A stretch of 64,000 nucleotides of DNA from Stromatinia cepivora (lineage: Eukaryota; Ascomycota; Leotiomycetes; Helotiales; Sclerotiniaceae): NCBI GenBank assembly GCA_014898415.1, contig RCTD01000002.1:310001-374000 (forward strand). Reading direction: 5' to 3'. The position numbers were made by a program, and so were the translations under genes. The notes under the pieces are model-generated. The model searched no databases. It was not told the DNA's origin and saw nothing but the letters and a program-made list of their open reading frames with translations. Shown in pieces: positions 11,561 to 22,829 of the stretch; within the stretch, counting starts at the first letter, position 1; every line of letters begins with the position of its first letter.

Positions 11561-13350
11561 TTGGCTTATACCAACCCTAATGATAATTGTATAAAGAATC
11601 GTTTGCAAATTATTCTATTACAGAGGGTATTCGATCTAGTTGTATTCAAAGATCTTATTAAGCAGGTAAACAACGATATCGATCTTATTGTAGCCTTTAT
11701 AAGCATAATCATCCTGGATATAGAGAAACTGATCAACGATTTAATCGATAGAGCTTACAAGTTATCCGAACTGATCATTACTATATATATAATGCTTCAG
11801 AATTTTGTTGTCCGTTATTGATTGTTGTTTATATATAAGGATCTGCGAATTGCTTTACAAGATTATAAATTTCTCAATAATAAAATCTTTTATTAAAATC
11901 ATCTCTTTATACCTTCTGTAATCGAATTCTATATATAGATTGTATATCAAATACATTCTACAGAACCCGCTAGATATCCTAATTGGATTAAAACAATTGA
12001 TCTTATCTTTCATATCTATTGATAACTTAATATAACAAAGGAAATTGAGATTTTCATACAGATATACCAACTCTATTTCCGGACAAAAGCTTCTCGGTTA
12101 ACAGCATCTAGGTTCCTCGAATTATTATTGGTCCCGTTTCAGCCCTAATCCGATATTTCAATTGATTATATTATACCACTACCAATCAATGTACACTACA
12201 GGAAGAAATACCAGTACATCATTATTATCATCTGCCGCCTGATCAAGATACATCATTTTATACCTATAATAGGATTGTCTACAGAAGAATTAATAGATCG
12301 ATTCGTGGAAAAAATCTATTATCTATATAATATACTTGATAACATTATATCCGATAAGAATATACAATTTGTATCCGAATTTTGGAGATATCTATTTGAA
12401 CGCTTCTCCATCACCCTTAAACGATTTTCTTCATTTCATCCAGAGTCCGACGGATAAATGAAACGAATTAATACTATAATAGAATAATACTTTAAAACTT
12501 TTATAAACTTTTATTAGAACGATTGATATGATTGGTTTCCGCTCATAAAATTCGTATTGAATAATATTATTTCTGAGACTATTAAAATATCCCCATTCTT
12601 CGTTAACTATAATTTTCATTTATATCTCGGTATCGAGTCTTTTTTATCTGTATTTTCGAATCTATCATATCAAAGATAATATAAGTTTTTGAAAGCAAAT
12701 AAAATTGTTAACCATTTCGATTTTATTCTAACAAAACTAAAGACCCTCATGGTGTAATCTATTCAAAAGTATAAAAACAATGCTAATAGAATCTATATTG
12801 ATGCCCTATTATATCGAAAAGGTGATAAGGTATGGGTTAGTACTAGGAATATAAAGATTAACCGATTAATAAAGAAAGATGATAACAAATAAAACAGACC
12901 CTATAAAATTCTTAAGGTTTATAAACACATCTATTTGCTTTAATTTTTGACTAACTTTAAGATCTTCCTAATGTTCCATAATTCATTATTCCGATCGCTT
13001 CACCGATCATTAAGATTATCAGACCAGGAAATTATCAATGTTTCCAAATCACAACGAAATCTAGGATATATCCTCGAAAAGAATGATGAAATATATAAAA
13101 AGACAAAGTAATAGAAATTCGAAAAGATCCTCGATTGTTATAATGAAGATAGACTTCATTATCAAATCAAATGGAAACACTATCCAACTTTATAACAATC
13201 CACCAACGATCTCCGGGATCAGAAGGATATGATTATCGCTTTCCATTTAACAAACTTAGGCAAACCAAATCCCTCCGCCTAAATAGGTTTCAAAAAACTC
13301 CTTGCCCCAATAATATCAATATTAAATACAATTATAATACAAAACCAGAG
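11561..13350 (+). pseudogene. Ty3 integrase with C-terminal chromodomain, remnant
   Basis: The catalytic core shows STEELIDRFVEKIYYL, DNIISDKNIQFVSEFW (~12337-12385) and FHPESDG (~12440), with the next codon (expected Gln) a stop. A GPY/F-like basic region follows, and at ~13110-13260 a chromodomain pattern: FEKILDCYNEDRLHYQIKWK followed by a Tyr-Pro turn, then an FHLTN helix. Chromodomains of this kind steer chromovirus integration to H3K9-methylated heterochromatin, consistent with the surrounding AT-rich block (family knowledge). Confidence 0.82.
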
Positions 13351-13507
13351 TAGATCTAAAAAGCTTTAATATATGATTACTATTTTTAGAAAGGTCTATT
13401 TTAATCCGATAATGAATATTAAAATATTCTAATGTTATTTTGTTTTTTTAAAATAATAATTGATAATATATTATATACTATGGACAATCGCTTTAAACAG
13501 GGGGTAT

Positions 13508-13656
13508 TGTCATAGCACCAATTATATATTCTATAGTTGCCTTCGTACCTCAGATACGGATCCTTAGTGTACCCTGCTTCTCATAAGTAGGGCCTCACTC
13601 TTCCATAACTCTTCCACCCTTATGGTACAATATACGTCTTTACCCGTACCTTGACA
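13508..13656 (+). repeat. 3' LTR of the Ty3 chromovirus
   Basis: 149 bp, collinear with the 5' copy and differing mainly by transitions (for example TGTCATAG for TGTCACGG). It is directly preceded by a purine-rich tract (aaacagggggtat, 13495-13507), the likely polypurine primer. Confidence 0.92.
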
Positions 13657-13794
13657 CATTTGCAAATCGGATTATTTTAAAATTTTAACGAATAATCTAT
13701 AGAACAAATAGATTATTTAATAGATAATCTACAGAACAGATTATCCGTGGGTACCTGCAGGTTGCGGATAATTTATGCGCAGTCTATTCGAATT

Positions 13795-14538
13795 TGAATA
13801 ATATTTGAAAGCTTATTAATAGATATTCGAATTTGAATTTGAGGTTCTATAATATTATTCAAAAAATCTTATTTAAATATAATATAAAGAATTGAAAATG
13901 TAAATATCATTTATTTTTGATTTCAAAGTATATTATAGTTCGATTTAAATGATATTTGAAATGGTGAAGTTTTATAATGAAAGAATTATAAGAATTTCTA
14001 ATAAGTTTATTAAATCACTTAATAATATTAACCGAACCGATGGTTATATGATCACGTGATATATTAATAATATAATTTAATATCATTAAATTTTATTATT
14101 ATACAAAATCTCGATCATATATCATATTAGAATGATTTATAATGGAATAGAATGTGATGGAAGCGTATAGAACTTTCTTATTTCTAAGGTTAAATATTAT
14201 TGGTTACTATTTCATTTCATTATATAAAGTGATTCTATAAGATTCGATTTAAATCGATCTTATTTATAATCATAGAATATTATAGAATTTCATAGAATCT
14301 TATCAAATACTATAAATAAGAAGATTTTCTTCAAAGAATTCTTCTGAAAAACAAGCAAAATAAATTCAATATTCAATACACTCATATTTTGACTTCAATC
14401 ACTATATATTCGATCACCCTTTTAAGCTATATAACTAAGTCTTCCACTATAATAATAGTGAATAATATTATTATTATATTATTCATTATTATTAACCAAT
14501 CAACCTCCTCCAAGAGATTTATTATTCTAATAGGAATA
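13795..14538. other. AT-rich sequence with an LTR-like remnant
   Basis: No gene. From ~14027 the sequence has features of a decayed LTR (tattaaccgaaccg, a ctataaataag TATA-like box near 14315, a downstream leader), but I could not pair its ends. A perfect inverted repeat cactat-aata-atagtg lies at 14445-14460. The last ~23 bases before 14539 match the family-E LTR that continues at 22830. Confidence 0.35.
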
Positions 14539-14847
14539 TGTCACGGAAAGCCCTGTGATCCCCTGTATCCTACGAAGGATCAAAGCGTATGCTTTCCAAT
14601 CGGAATGAAGGATCCATTAGCCCTTACCAATCTACCAATTGATAAAATGATCCTGATATCCTAGTAAACAGAGATCTAGTCTAATTAAAATGCATATCGG
14701 CTAGATAATCACTTATTTATTCTATATATATAACTCTTGATTCATATAATCAAGGGCAAATCATTCAATTCTTTTACTCTATCAATCATGTGTACCATTT
14801 ATTCAACGATCCCTGAAAATACTGTGTAATTATATTATCCCGTGATA
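14539..14847 (+). repeat. 5' LTR of copia element A
   Basis: 309 bp from TGTCACGG to CCCGTGATA (terminal CA changed to TA). Collinear with the copies at 22521, 52328, 54624 and 56524. Confidence 0.93.
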
Positions 14848-14848
14848 A

Positions 14849-14865
14849 TTATGAGCCCGGTAACT
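14849..14865 (+). promoter_or_regulatory. Primer binding site of copia element A
   Basis: Directly after the 5' LTR reads TTATGAGCCCGG. This is complementary to a CCGGGCTCATAA-type stretch, that is, the anticodon arm (CAT) of a methionine tRNA rather than its 3' end. Copia-type elements are known to prime with a half tRNA-iMet cut in the anticodon loop. Family E has TTATGAGATTCGG at the same place. Confidence 0.55.
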
Positions 14866-15052
14866 CTTAAATCTATATAACTTTTTATCCAATGATTATT
14901 AAGTATTCAAAGAATCATTTTTAAAATATCATTCCTATTTTATTTATAATTCAATATTCATATTAATTCAATTATCTTTATTTAATATAACAAAAGATCA
15001 AAACGATCTTCTTTTTACAATCTATGCTTAATAATCGGAATAGTATTTATAT

Positions 15053-16260
15053 TTGAAAAATAAATATCAAATTCAAGGAATCTGGGATTCAATCAATCCA
15101 GAGAACGATCTGTTTGTTTCCATATCAGCTATATCCATTTCAAACTCTGATTTAACGAATAAACTTATCCATACTCAAATCGATTGGTTCTCAATCAAAT
15201 TATCTGTTCTACCTTCCGTTATCGATCTTCAAGCCAAATACGATCAAAAGAAACAAACTCAATATCAAAAGGAATTCTCGGAATATCTTGTAGCGATCCA
15301 ATCCAAAAAAGATGCTAATAGAGATACAAAGATGAAAGATTCTGACGATAATATATCGGGATCCATTTCTAATAGATCCATTACTTTATTTCCAACCACT
15401 TTCCAAGAAATCTTTTTCGAACTTGTTTCTCTCCAATTGAAGTATTGATACTAACAACAAGAATATATATAGAATTATAAAGCTTTTTGGGATGTTTATA
15501 AGTGAATCGAATCATCAATTGATTAAGTACACTTTATAGAGCTATCCATTCTCAATCAGGGTATTACAGTTCTTTCATTCAAGACGATCATTAATGCATT
15601 CAAAAAGAAGTTTGTATTTATAGTAATTACTGTTAAGTTCGTAATATTACAAAAATACTGGTCTGTTTTAATACAAACCTTGTTCAACAGAATCGATCCT
15701 ATCAAATGACACAGGGATTGGATTATAATCTACATTAAAGCTCTTATATATGAGATCATTAAGGTACAGGATGAAATTGTTATCAATACTTTTCTACAAG
15801 TTATTAATACTAAGATACTCCCAATCTAAACAAATATTATGATTATATAGATCGAGATAAATAATCAATTTGGATTACCCAACCTTTCATTCAAGCAATT
15901 CGGAGATGTTTTTGAAAGATTAATCTTCCAGGATTCTATTTCCCCAAAAACTAAAAGAGAAGTATATTCTATATTTACCTTTTCTTAAAATAATAAAAAA
16001 TCTAAGAAAAATAAAAAGAGTATCAATTCTGAAAGCAATCAGGGGATCAAGAAGATCTGGGAATATCCTTGTAAAACCAAATTTAAATGGAATAATAGAA
16101 TTGATCATAATTATACTACTCACAATTACAAAGCCATAAAGTTAGTGCTCACCGGAAGGATCAATCCACTGTTCAAAAGGGTATTCAATGAAAATGAGCT
16201 ACAAGCAATTAAGGATCGAACAAAATTGTATTCATAAAAGCAATTTCACTTTAATTGAAT
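15053..16260 (+). pseudogene. Copia A gag remnant
   Basis: The longest piece (15053-15448) reads YQIQGIWDSINPENDLF, the usual copia Gag start (a short tract ending in a conserved Trp), continues with charged helices (DQKKQTQYQKEFSEYLVAIQ) and runs with a few stops to ~16260. A Lys/Asn-rich tail (KKSKKNKKSINSE, ~16000) comes before a degraded knuckle-like region (WEYPCKTKFKW). Homologous sequence is present in copies B, C and D. Confidence 0.7.
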
Positions 16261-16363
16261 CAAAAGGAAATAAATGAAAAATTCCATTGATCCTCCAAAA
16301 CCTTCAATCAACACTACTATTTTGGATACTTGATACAATTAATCAGGAGTATATTCTACAACA

Positions 16364-18590
16364 ATGAAAGTACACCATCTGTTCAATAGCACCTTGCTTA
16401 ATAATTGTAGTGTTATACATATTATGAATGATATATATCTGTTGAATGATTATCGATATCGACCATCCGATCCCAGTAATCTTATAGAAATAGATACTTC
16501 CAGTTTCCAAGTTCTAGAATATAGGGTTCGTATTATCAAAAAGATCATCAAGAAAGAAAATTACCCTAATAGTAATCTGATCTTGAATAACATAACACTC
16601 ATCCCTGGTTTTTATATCAATATCGTTTTGGAGGCTCGATTGAAGAAAGCCGGCCTATAGTTTTCAGGATATGATTATACTTTTTGTAAAGGAGATCATA
16701 CAAATAGTATAATAATTGCTCAATATACTTATACTGAAAATCTTGTATTCTTAAAACACAAATCGCTTTCTACTTATTCGAGTACTCTTTTATCTATTCC
16801 CGTAAGCAATCCTTCTATAATATACCCAATAATAAACAAAAAAATAAATAAAGCATTCTATCGTTCTCATAATCCATCTTTCCCAAAAAAAGATACAAAT
16901 GAAATATAATATAAATACTCCGAGCATTTGAGGAAGGAAACTTTTGAACATCTAATATTTGTAATACAAAACATTAAAATAAAAAATATTATTCATTTCA
17001 ATTACACCGATTATATTTGTATTTATACGAAGCAAATCATTTCTTGCATTTCAAATGATCGCTAGCCACCTCAGTCCTTCTACAAAATCCAATGGGATCT
17101 TTTTGATTTCGACAAAGGGTATAATAATACATTATAGTTTTTATTGATCAAAGAAATATATTGTGGTAAAATCTTTTTATATCCAATCTACCGTAAAATA
17201 TATAATGAAGTATTTGCAATCATTCAAAGCTTTGTAGTCTGGATTCACCGTAAGTATGGTTTAGTGATCGTAATGATTAAACAGGATAATGATATATCTA
17301 TCATTGGAATCATAGAAGCAATGTTATTTGAGAAATGGATCAAGCAAAAAGATATCGAACTCGAGCTATCCTTATTTCACATATATAAACCCAATAGAGG
17401 ATCAGAACACATAGAACAAGAAATAATTACAAAACAAATAAAAATACAGATCATAATAGATTTACCAAACAAATTATAGATAGAAACAGTACAAATTATT
17501 ACTTACCTATATAATATAAATCCTTTGAAAACCAAATCCTTCAAATCGCCTAATGAGATACTCGATACATAATTTCGTGATTATCTTCGCAAAGATAATC
17601 CTTTGCTCGCAGAGAAAATATCTAACGATCTCTGTTCCAATTGAAATGGAATCTACAGGTATAGATACCAAGCTTACCCTTTGGATAAAAATAGAGAAAC
17701 TAGAATTAATAGGAAATGGTACAAAACCAATCCTCAAGTATATATTGAGTATTTAGTGGGTTATATCCCAAGTACACTGATCTACCGTATATGGATACCT
17801 AAACTCGATAGAATTATTATCACTCGAAATGTAACGTTCAATAAGGAATTCATTTATTGTATAAATTCTATTAATCAAATGATCGATATTTATATTATAA
17901 AAGAGCTTAAACAGTTTATTAGAACCCTTAACCTACAAGATCATATCGAATTGAACAGAACGATTATTCAAAACGAGGACAATCATAAGGACTTCATTTA
18001 CTTATCTATTTTCATGGATCGAAAAGCCCTTGATTCATTTATCAAGCGCATTTCAGATCTACTGCCTACAAACGAACTGGTTTCGGAGGTAGATGCAGAT
18101 CTAAAAGGTGATAATGGGAATAAAGAAATCGATTTAGGATTATCCAATCCATCTAATCCTTCAGGTAATGAGGATAAAGCATACAATAAAGATATACAAA
18201 TACCGGTCGATCCTTTCATTAAAGAAACTGAAGAAACCAACTCTTTCATTAAAGAGTAATTATATCTTGTGGGTAAAGATATTGGCATTGTTCAAAGAGA
18301 TGTTTGTAATAATAATACGGATCCCGATCTCACCGAATATATTGATATAGGGAATATAGAATATGAGCCTATTGATTATATTATCGAAGTTCTTTGCGGT
18401 GTATACGAAAGTGATTTAGAGACCATTCCAATCAATCAATTTCAATATTCCAAGAGGAAGCATATACATTGGAATAATCAATCAAAGTATTCTATAAAGG
18501 AAATCCAATCATTACAAAGATTGCTATATCTTATACATTCATCTAATCGATTCATAAAAGACTTGTAGATTCATGATCTCGAATAGATAC
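16364..18590 (+). pseudogene. Copia A protease and integrase remnant with linker
   Basis: Begins near the expected protease (HHLFNSTLLNN, active-site D-S-G-A no longer readable). The integrase core runs from ~17090: WDLFDFDKGYNNTL, then VVWIHRKYGLVIVMIKQDND, with the DDE pattern partly kept, and SPNEILDT. After ~17680 comes YLVGYIPSTLIYRIW, the conserved C-terminal integrase motif, then an acidic Ser/Glu/Asp-rich linker (ELVSEVDADLKGDNGNKEID). The linker frame is open over 192 codons (17681-18259) and again to 18568 with one stop between. Confidence 0.82.
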
Positions 18591-18599
18591 CTAAGAGAG

Positions 18600-20583
18600 C
18601 TTACATTATAAGGATTGAAATACTTAAAGCTCAAATCAACCCATTTGAGTTTCAATCATACAATTACTATTCGGAGTTACCTTTCTTCTGGAAGTCATTT
18701 AGCTTTTGTATCCTAAAGCAATCAATATGTATACAAAGGCAATTATATATACAATAACGTCATCAAAGAAGCAATCCCAATGTTGAATCCTATATAGGAA
18801 TTATTATATCTCAAAGAATAGGTTTAATGGGATTACCCCGCTTAAACAATTTTCATTCTACATTCTAACCTGATCAGTAAGGAATGGATAATATAAAGGA
18901 ATATTCTCAATTTGTAATAGTTCATAATATAATCACCGCTGGAATTGAAGTAAAACCATTATTGCCTTCTATTTAATCTATAATCAATAGATTATAGGTA
19001 ACACTATTTCCTTGAATTCATATATTTGCAATTCCAAAATTACCTCGTTTTTATTATCAATTAAAAGATCATTAAATAGAATATTGATTCAAATAGAATT
19101 ACAATCTTGAGGTTAATAACCTTAAGGTTAGGAAAATCTAGCATAAAATCGATTCTGGATCGGAACCTTCAAAACCGATCCCTTTTTAATGGGTATTTAT
19201 ATATAAATGTAATGATCAAAATCTAATTATTCGTTGCCGCTTATATTTAGTAGTACGAGGAGATCTTTAGGTTAAAAGTATTATTGAAACTACTTACACC
19301 GCTACATTAGCAGGCTGATCATTCCGAATTGTAATAATAATCGTTACTAAATACAATCTTGAAATAAAACAATATAATATAATCAACATTTTTATTAATA
19401 CTCTGCGTAATCTTTTCGATACCCCAATTGTATACTATCTATCTGATGAATACAAAATTCCAAACAAAAATGTTATAATCGATTAAGCTTTATATGGTCT
19501 ACGAGATTCCCCAGCTATATGGTTTAGGGATTTCATTTGGACGCTCGAGAAATTAGGATTGGTATAATGCAAAGAGAAATCATATTTATATATTAACCTA
19601 AAATATATTATTATAATTCTTTTTTTCGTAAACAATATTCAGATCATTTATTATAAGAAAAACGAATCAATTGTCACAAAGATCACCAAGGGAATCAAAG
19701 CTACATATAAACTACGAGACCTGGGAAACACTAAATAATTTCTGAATATATATATACTCCGTAATCGATCCAAAAAAAAGTTGTGACTAACTCATAATAC
19801 ATATATTAAGAAGATTGTTAAGAAATTCAAGGCAACAAACAGAACAGCAAGTATACCGCTCCTGATAATAGTATTTCGGAAAAATCAAGGTCAAACCCCT
19901 GTATATATTATAAAAATGTATCAAAAGAAAGTGGGCTCAGTATTATACATTGCAATCATTATAAAAGCGGATATGTTATTTGCTGTTTCGTAATTGAACC
20001 ATTATTTGATCAACCCATCGAGCGATTATATGAAAGCTGTCGATCATTGTTTACAATATTTATGGAATACAAGGTATCTCGCGATCCAATATAGCGGTGA
20101 TCAAATACCACAACTTCTTGTCTTCTTAAATACTTTTTTTGCAGATGATCCAGATACTCGTCGATCATCCCAAAGGTACATTATATCCCTTTTCGATGGT
20201 TTAGTCATATAAAAAGCGTCCAAACAAGACACCGTAACTACCTTGATTATCGAAACAGAGCTTCTCGGAATCGAATATATATCAAAAGAAATTATGGCAA
20301 CCCTATATTTTTTAAAAGAGATCGATTTAGCAATGAAAGAATCTATAACAATCTTCTACGATAACCAGTAAACAATCAGATTAGTAGTTAGTAAAAACGA
20401 ACGGATTACTACAAAACTACATCATATAGATATCCAAAATATATAATTACATTAAGAATATTCAAAAAGGAACTTTTATATAACCTATCTATCGACCATC
20501 GATATAATTACTAACAGACTCACCAAGAACCTTACAAGATAAAAGTTCGAACACTTCCGATCCCTTTTCAACCTATAAAATGT
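18600..20583 (+). pseudogene. Copia A reverse transcriptase and RNase H remnant
   Basis: RT landmarks: ALYGLRDSPAIWFRDF (~19490) and the catalytic box decayed to FFVNNIQIIY (~19620-19650), where VDD has become VNN. RNase H: FFADDPDTRRSSQRYI (20130-20185), ETELLGIEYISKEI (~20260), a YDNQ box at ~20357 and HIDIQNI. The C-terminal LTKNLTR-KFEHFRSLF motif (20520-20570) marks the end of copia pol. Multiple in-frame stops at former Gln/Trp codons. Confidence 0.88.
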
Positions 20584-20594
20584 AAATAATAGAA

Positions 20595-22133
20595 TTATAA
20601 AACTTGAATAATAACGATCATAAAACTTGAATAATAATAATCTAGATCATAAAGTTTGAATAACAATAATCTAGAGTTCGTAATTTTTTTCTTTGGTGTA
20701 AATAGAATAAATCCTATTTGGTATTTTAGACCATTATACTTTTCTATGATATATTCCAATTCGTATACTTTATATCTATTGGAAAACAAAGAATAATCAA
20801 GGTCAATTATTTCTCCATTTTTTATTTTTTTGTTTTCGAAGAAGAATAAGCTTTTTTCTAAGTTCAATAACTTGAAATTTAAATAAAAAAATCTCTGGAT
20901 TATCCACAACAATTAAAGAACAAAAAACAATTGAAACAACCGGAGTTATTAATATTATCAATACTATAGAAGCCAAAAGATTATCCCTTCTTTCCCTTTT
21001 CTTTAAATATACCATCCACTCTTTTCTCCTCTTCTTCCCTACCATTCTTTCTTTTTCATCCTTATTATTATTCTCCGAAATCATAATATACTTCTTCTGT
21101 TCGACCTTTCGAAGACTCCGATGAATAATACGGCGAAGAGAGGGGGAACAACAACACAGAAGTGAAAGAACAACTTTTCTCTTTTCCTCGATCTCCAATA
21201 TCACCTTCATCGCAATTCTGTATCCCTGCTTGGATTATATAATCAACGATCAGTATGCTATGAAGGTGGGGGGGGTAAACGAAGAACTTACTTTTGAATT
21301 TTACCGATAAACGGCGATGTAATAATCTATTAAAGGATGGAGGAAAGCTAGTAAGGGAGTATACAAATGAGTATTACAATTCTAATACCAACAATTATTC
21401 GGCTTGGAAGAATTAATAAAACATTTGTTATGGAAATTATGTCTCCTAATAATCAACGATTTTATATATCGAATATATAAATAATCGTTCCTTTCCTTAC
21501 AATTCCCTTTATCTTTTGTTTTGATTAAAGAATCAACAATTTTCGACGATCTTTTTTCTTTCTCTTCTTTATCTGGTTCATCATCCGAAAAACCCGATGC
21601 CGAAGGATCGAATGGATTGTCGTTATCAGAGGAAGAAATTTTTCTTCTTTTCTCTTTTTTATCGAACGATCTTTGCTTCGATAACTACAAATATAAAATT
21701 AATAAAATCTTTTAATTATATAATAAAATTCAAGAATGAAATCTACTTTCAAATTACTATTTGAATCTATAACAGACAATTGATCACAACAAATAGTAGT
21801 TCTTTTGACAAAGGGGAACAATTTTTGAAATAAATAACAATGCATCATTTTAGGAGTAGATTTAGTTAAGCTATACTTTCAGAGATCAATATTTTGGTTT
21901 GTTATTTATATTAAACTCATTAATTCTCTCTATTCGATTTATTGATCCTTTGAAAGAATACTGGGATCTTTTTTCGTATTCGATTCTTTTAAAACTTTCT
22001 TCTCAATTGTTGTTTGCTTAGTACAATTGAGATTCGCTTGTTTAACCTTTTTAGACCCCGAAATCTTAAGTATGATAATGATCAATAAGAATTTGATTAA
22101 AGACAAAAACGAGAATGCGAAAAGGGAATCCAT
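20595..22133 (-). pseudogene. Antisense accessory region of copia A, membrane-protein-like
   Basis: Between pol and the 3' LTR, the strand opposite to pol has protein-like frames in the order: ATG at 22133 (MDSLFAFSFLSLIKFLLII, a hydrophobic start, to 21939); an acidic Ser/Asp/Glu-rich stretch around 21690-21510 (SSSDNDNPFDPSASGFSDDE); a hydrophobic stretch around 21420-21370; a canonical GTAAGT at 21291-21286; an ATG at 21210 opening 135 codons (Lys/Arg-rich, then LIILITPVVSIVFCSLIVV); and an overlapping frame to 20595 (YKVYELEYIIEKYNG). The same order, motifs and GTAAGT occur in copy D (57221-58837, plus strand). I recognise no homologue. It may be one spliced gene with two or three membrane segments, or a captured host gene; the arrangement resembles antisense accessory ORFs reported in some LTR elements. 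Exon limits are not certain. Confidence 0.45.
21521..21715 (+). other. Sense-strand open frame opposite the acidic antisense segment
   Basis: 64 codons, Ser/Glu-rich (FDDLFSFSSLSGSSSEKPD...). Copy D keeps the corresponding frame (57832-57614, minus) open too. It overlaps the antisense segment codon for codon, so only one of the two is likely to be real; I favour the antisense reading because it fits the larger frame series. Confidence 0.2.
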
Positions 22134-22505
22134 ATACTTTTAAAAATTCACTTATTTTATTTCGCCATCACGATCAACACGCTATAGCCTAGCAACTATA
22201 TGCATTCTCAATTGTTACGCCGCAGGATCGATCATTCACCTGTATTCTCCCGACGGAAAACTTTCTTTTTATTGTTCAAAATCTTGATTTCGAAGAATAT
22301 CGCAGATAGCAAGCCGAATACCAAGAGAAATTTGCGATTTATATATAATCAAATTCTTCTCTATTCCAAAGGTACCAGGATTATTTCAGGTTTATATATT
22401 ATACCATTCCTTTGTTGACATCTGCTTATAATCGTTTCGTATATTTATTCACGAATTATATAAATTATTATTTTCTATACCTTTCTATTTGTTTCAGATC
22501 GTCTT

Positions 22506-22520
22506 TCGATCTGGGGGGTG
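22506..22520 (+). promoter_or_regulatory. Polypurine tract of copia element A
   Basis: gatctggggggtg directly before the 3' LTR at 22521, the expected plus-strand primer. The D copy has the corresponding tract (cccccagatc, 56836-56845 on the plus strand). Confidence 0.7.
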
Positions 22521-22829
22521 TGTTACGGAAAGCTTTGTGATCCTTTGTATCCTACGAAGGATCAAAGCGTATACTTTCCAATCGGAATGAAGGATTCATT
22601 AACCTTTACCAATCTACTAATTGATAAGGTAATCCTGATATCCTAGTAAATAGAAATCTAGTTTAATTAAGGTGTATATCGGCTAGATAATTATTTATTT
22701 ATTTTATATATATAGCTCTTGATTCATATAATCAAGGGCAAGTCATTCAATTCTTTTACTCTATCAATTATGTGTACCATCTATTCAACGATCCCTGAAA
22801 GTGCTGTGTAATCATACTATCCCGTGATA
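22521..22829 (+). repeat. 3' LTR of copia element A
   Basis: 309 bp, TGTTACGG to CCCGTGATA. Same length as the 5' LTR and differing mainly by transitions. Confidence 0.93.

Larger units (their letters stand above)
7124..13656 (+). mobile_element. Ty3/Gypsy chromovirus, full-length structure, RIP-inactivated
   Basis: A 6533-bp element bounded by two 149-bp LTRs and a perfect 5-bp target duplication CATTT (7119-7123 and 13657-13661). Domain order on the plus strand is gag, zinc knuckle, aspartic protease, reverse transcriptase, RNase H, integrase, chromodomain, which is the Ty3/Gypsy order. Every coding domain is broken by stops that mostly sit where CAA, CAG or TGG codons would be expected, as RIP produces. 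It is inserted in the hAT MITE and is therefore younger than it. Confidence 0.92.
6690..13786. mobile_element. Non-autonomous hAT-like MITE, split by a Ty3 element
   Basis: Left end TAGACTGTACAA (from 6690) and right end ...TGCGCAGTCTA (to 13786) are imperfect terminal inverted repeats. They are flanked by a perfect 8-bp duplication TTCGAATT (6682-6689 and 13787-13794). An 8-bp duplication with TAG-type termini is the hAT signature. After removing the nested Ty3 element and its duplication about 559 bp remain: GC-rich ends (GATACCCGCGGGGCGGATAA, GTGGGTACCTGCAGG) around a centre of repeated palindromic attatctataaat/attatttacaaat units. There is no transposase frame, so it would need a partner in trans. 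A second family member lies at 44387-46848. Confidence 0.75.
14539..22829 (+). mobile_element. Ty1/copia element A, 8.3 kb, with extra 3' region
   Basis: 8291 bp between two 309-bp LTRs with a perfect 5-bp duplication GAATA (14534-14538 and 22830-22834). Internal order on the plus strand: gag, protease, integrase, reverse transcriptase, RNase H, the Ty1/copia order. About 1.9 kb lies between RNase H and the 3' LTR, which is unusual for copia elements (normally 5-6 kb in all) and contains conserved antisense frames. It is inserted in a family-E LTR. The coding region carries RIP-type stops but is the least decayed of the four family-A copies in the window (others at 52328, 54624 and 56524). 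Confidence 0.93.

Noticed and set aside
20595..21210. Retroviral env gene in element A
   Set aside because: Hydrophobic segments exist, but the frames are antisense to pol and show no envelope motifs, so an env call is not supported.
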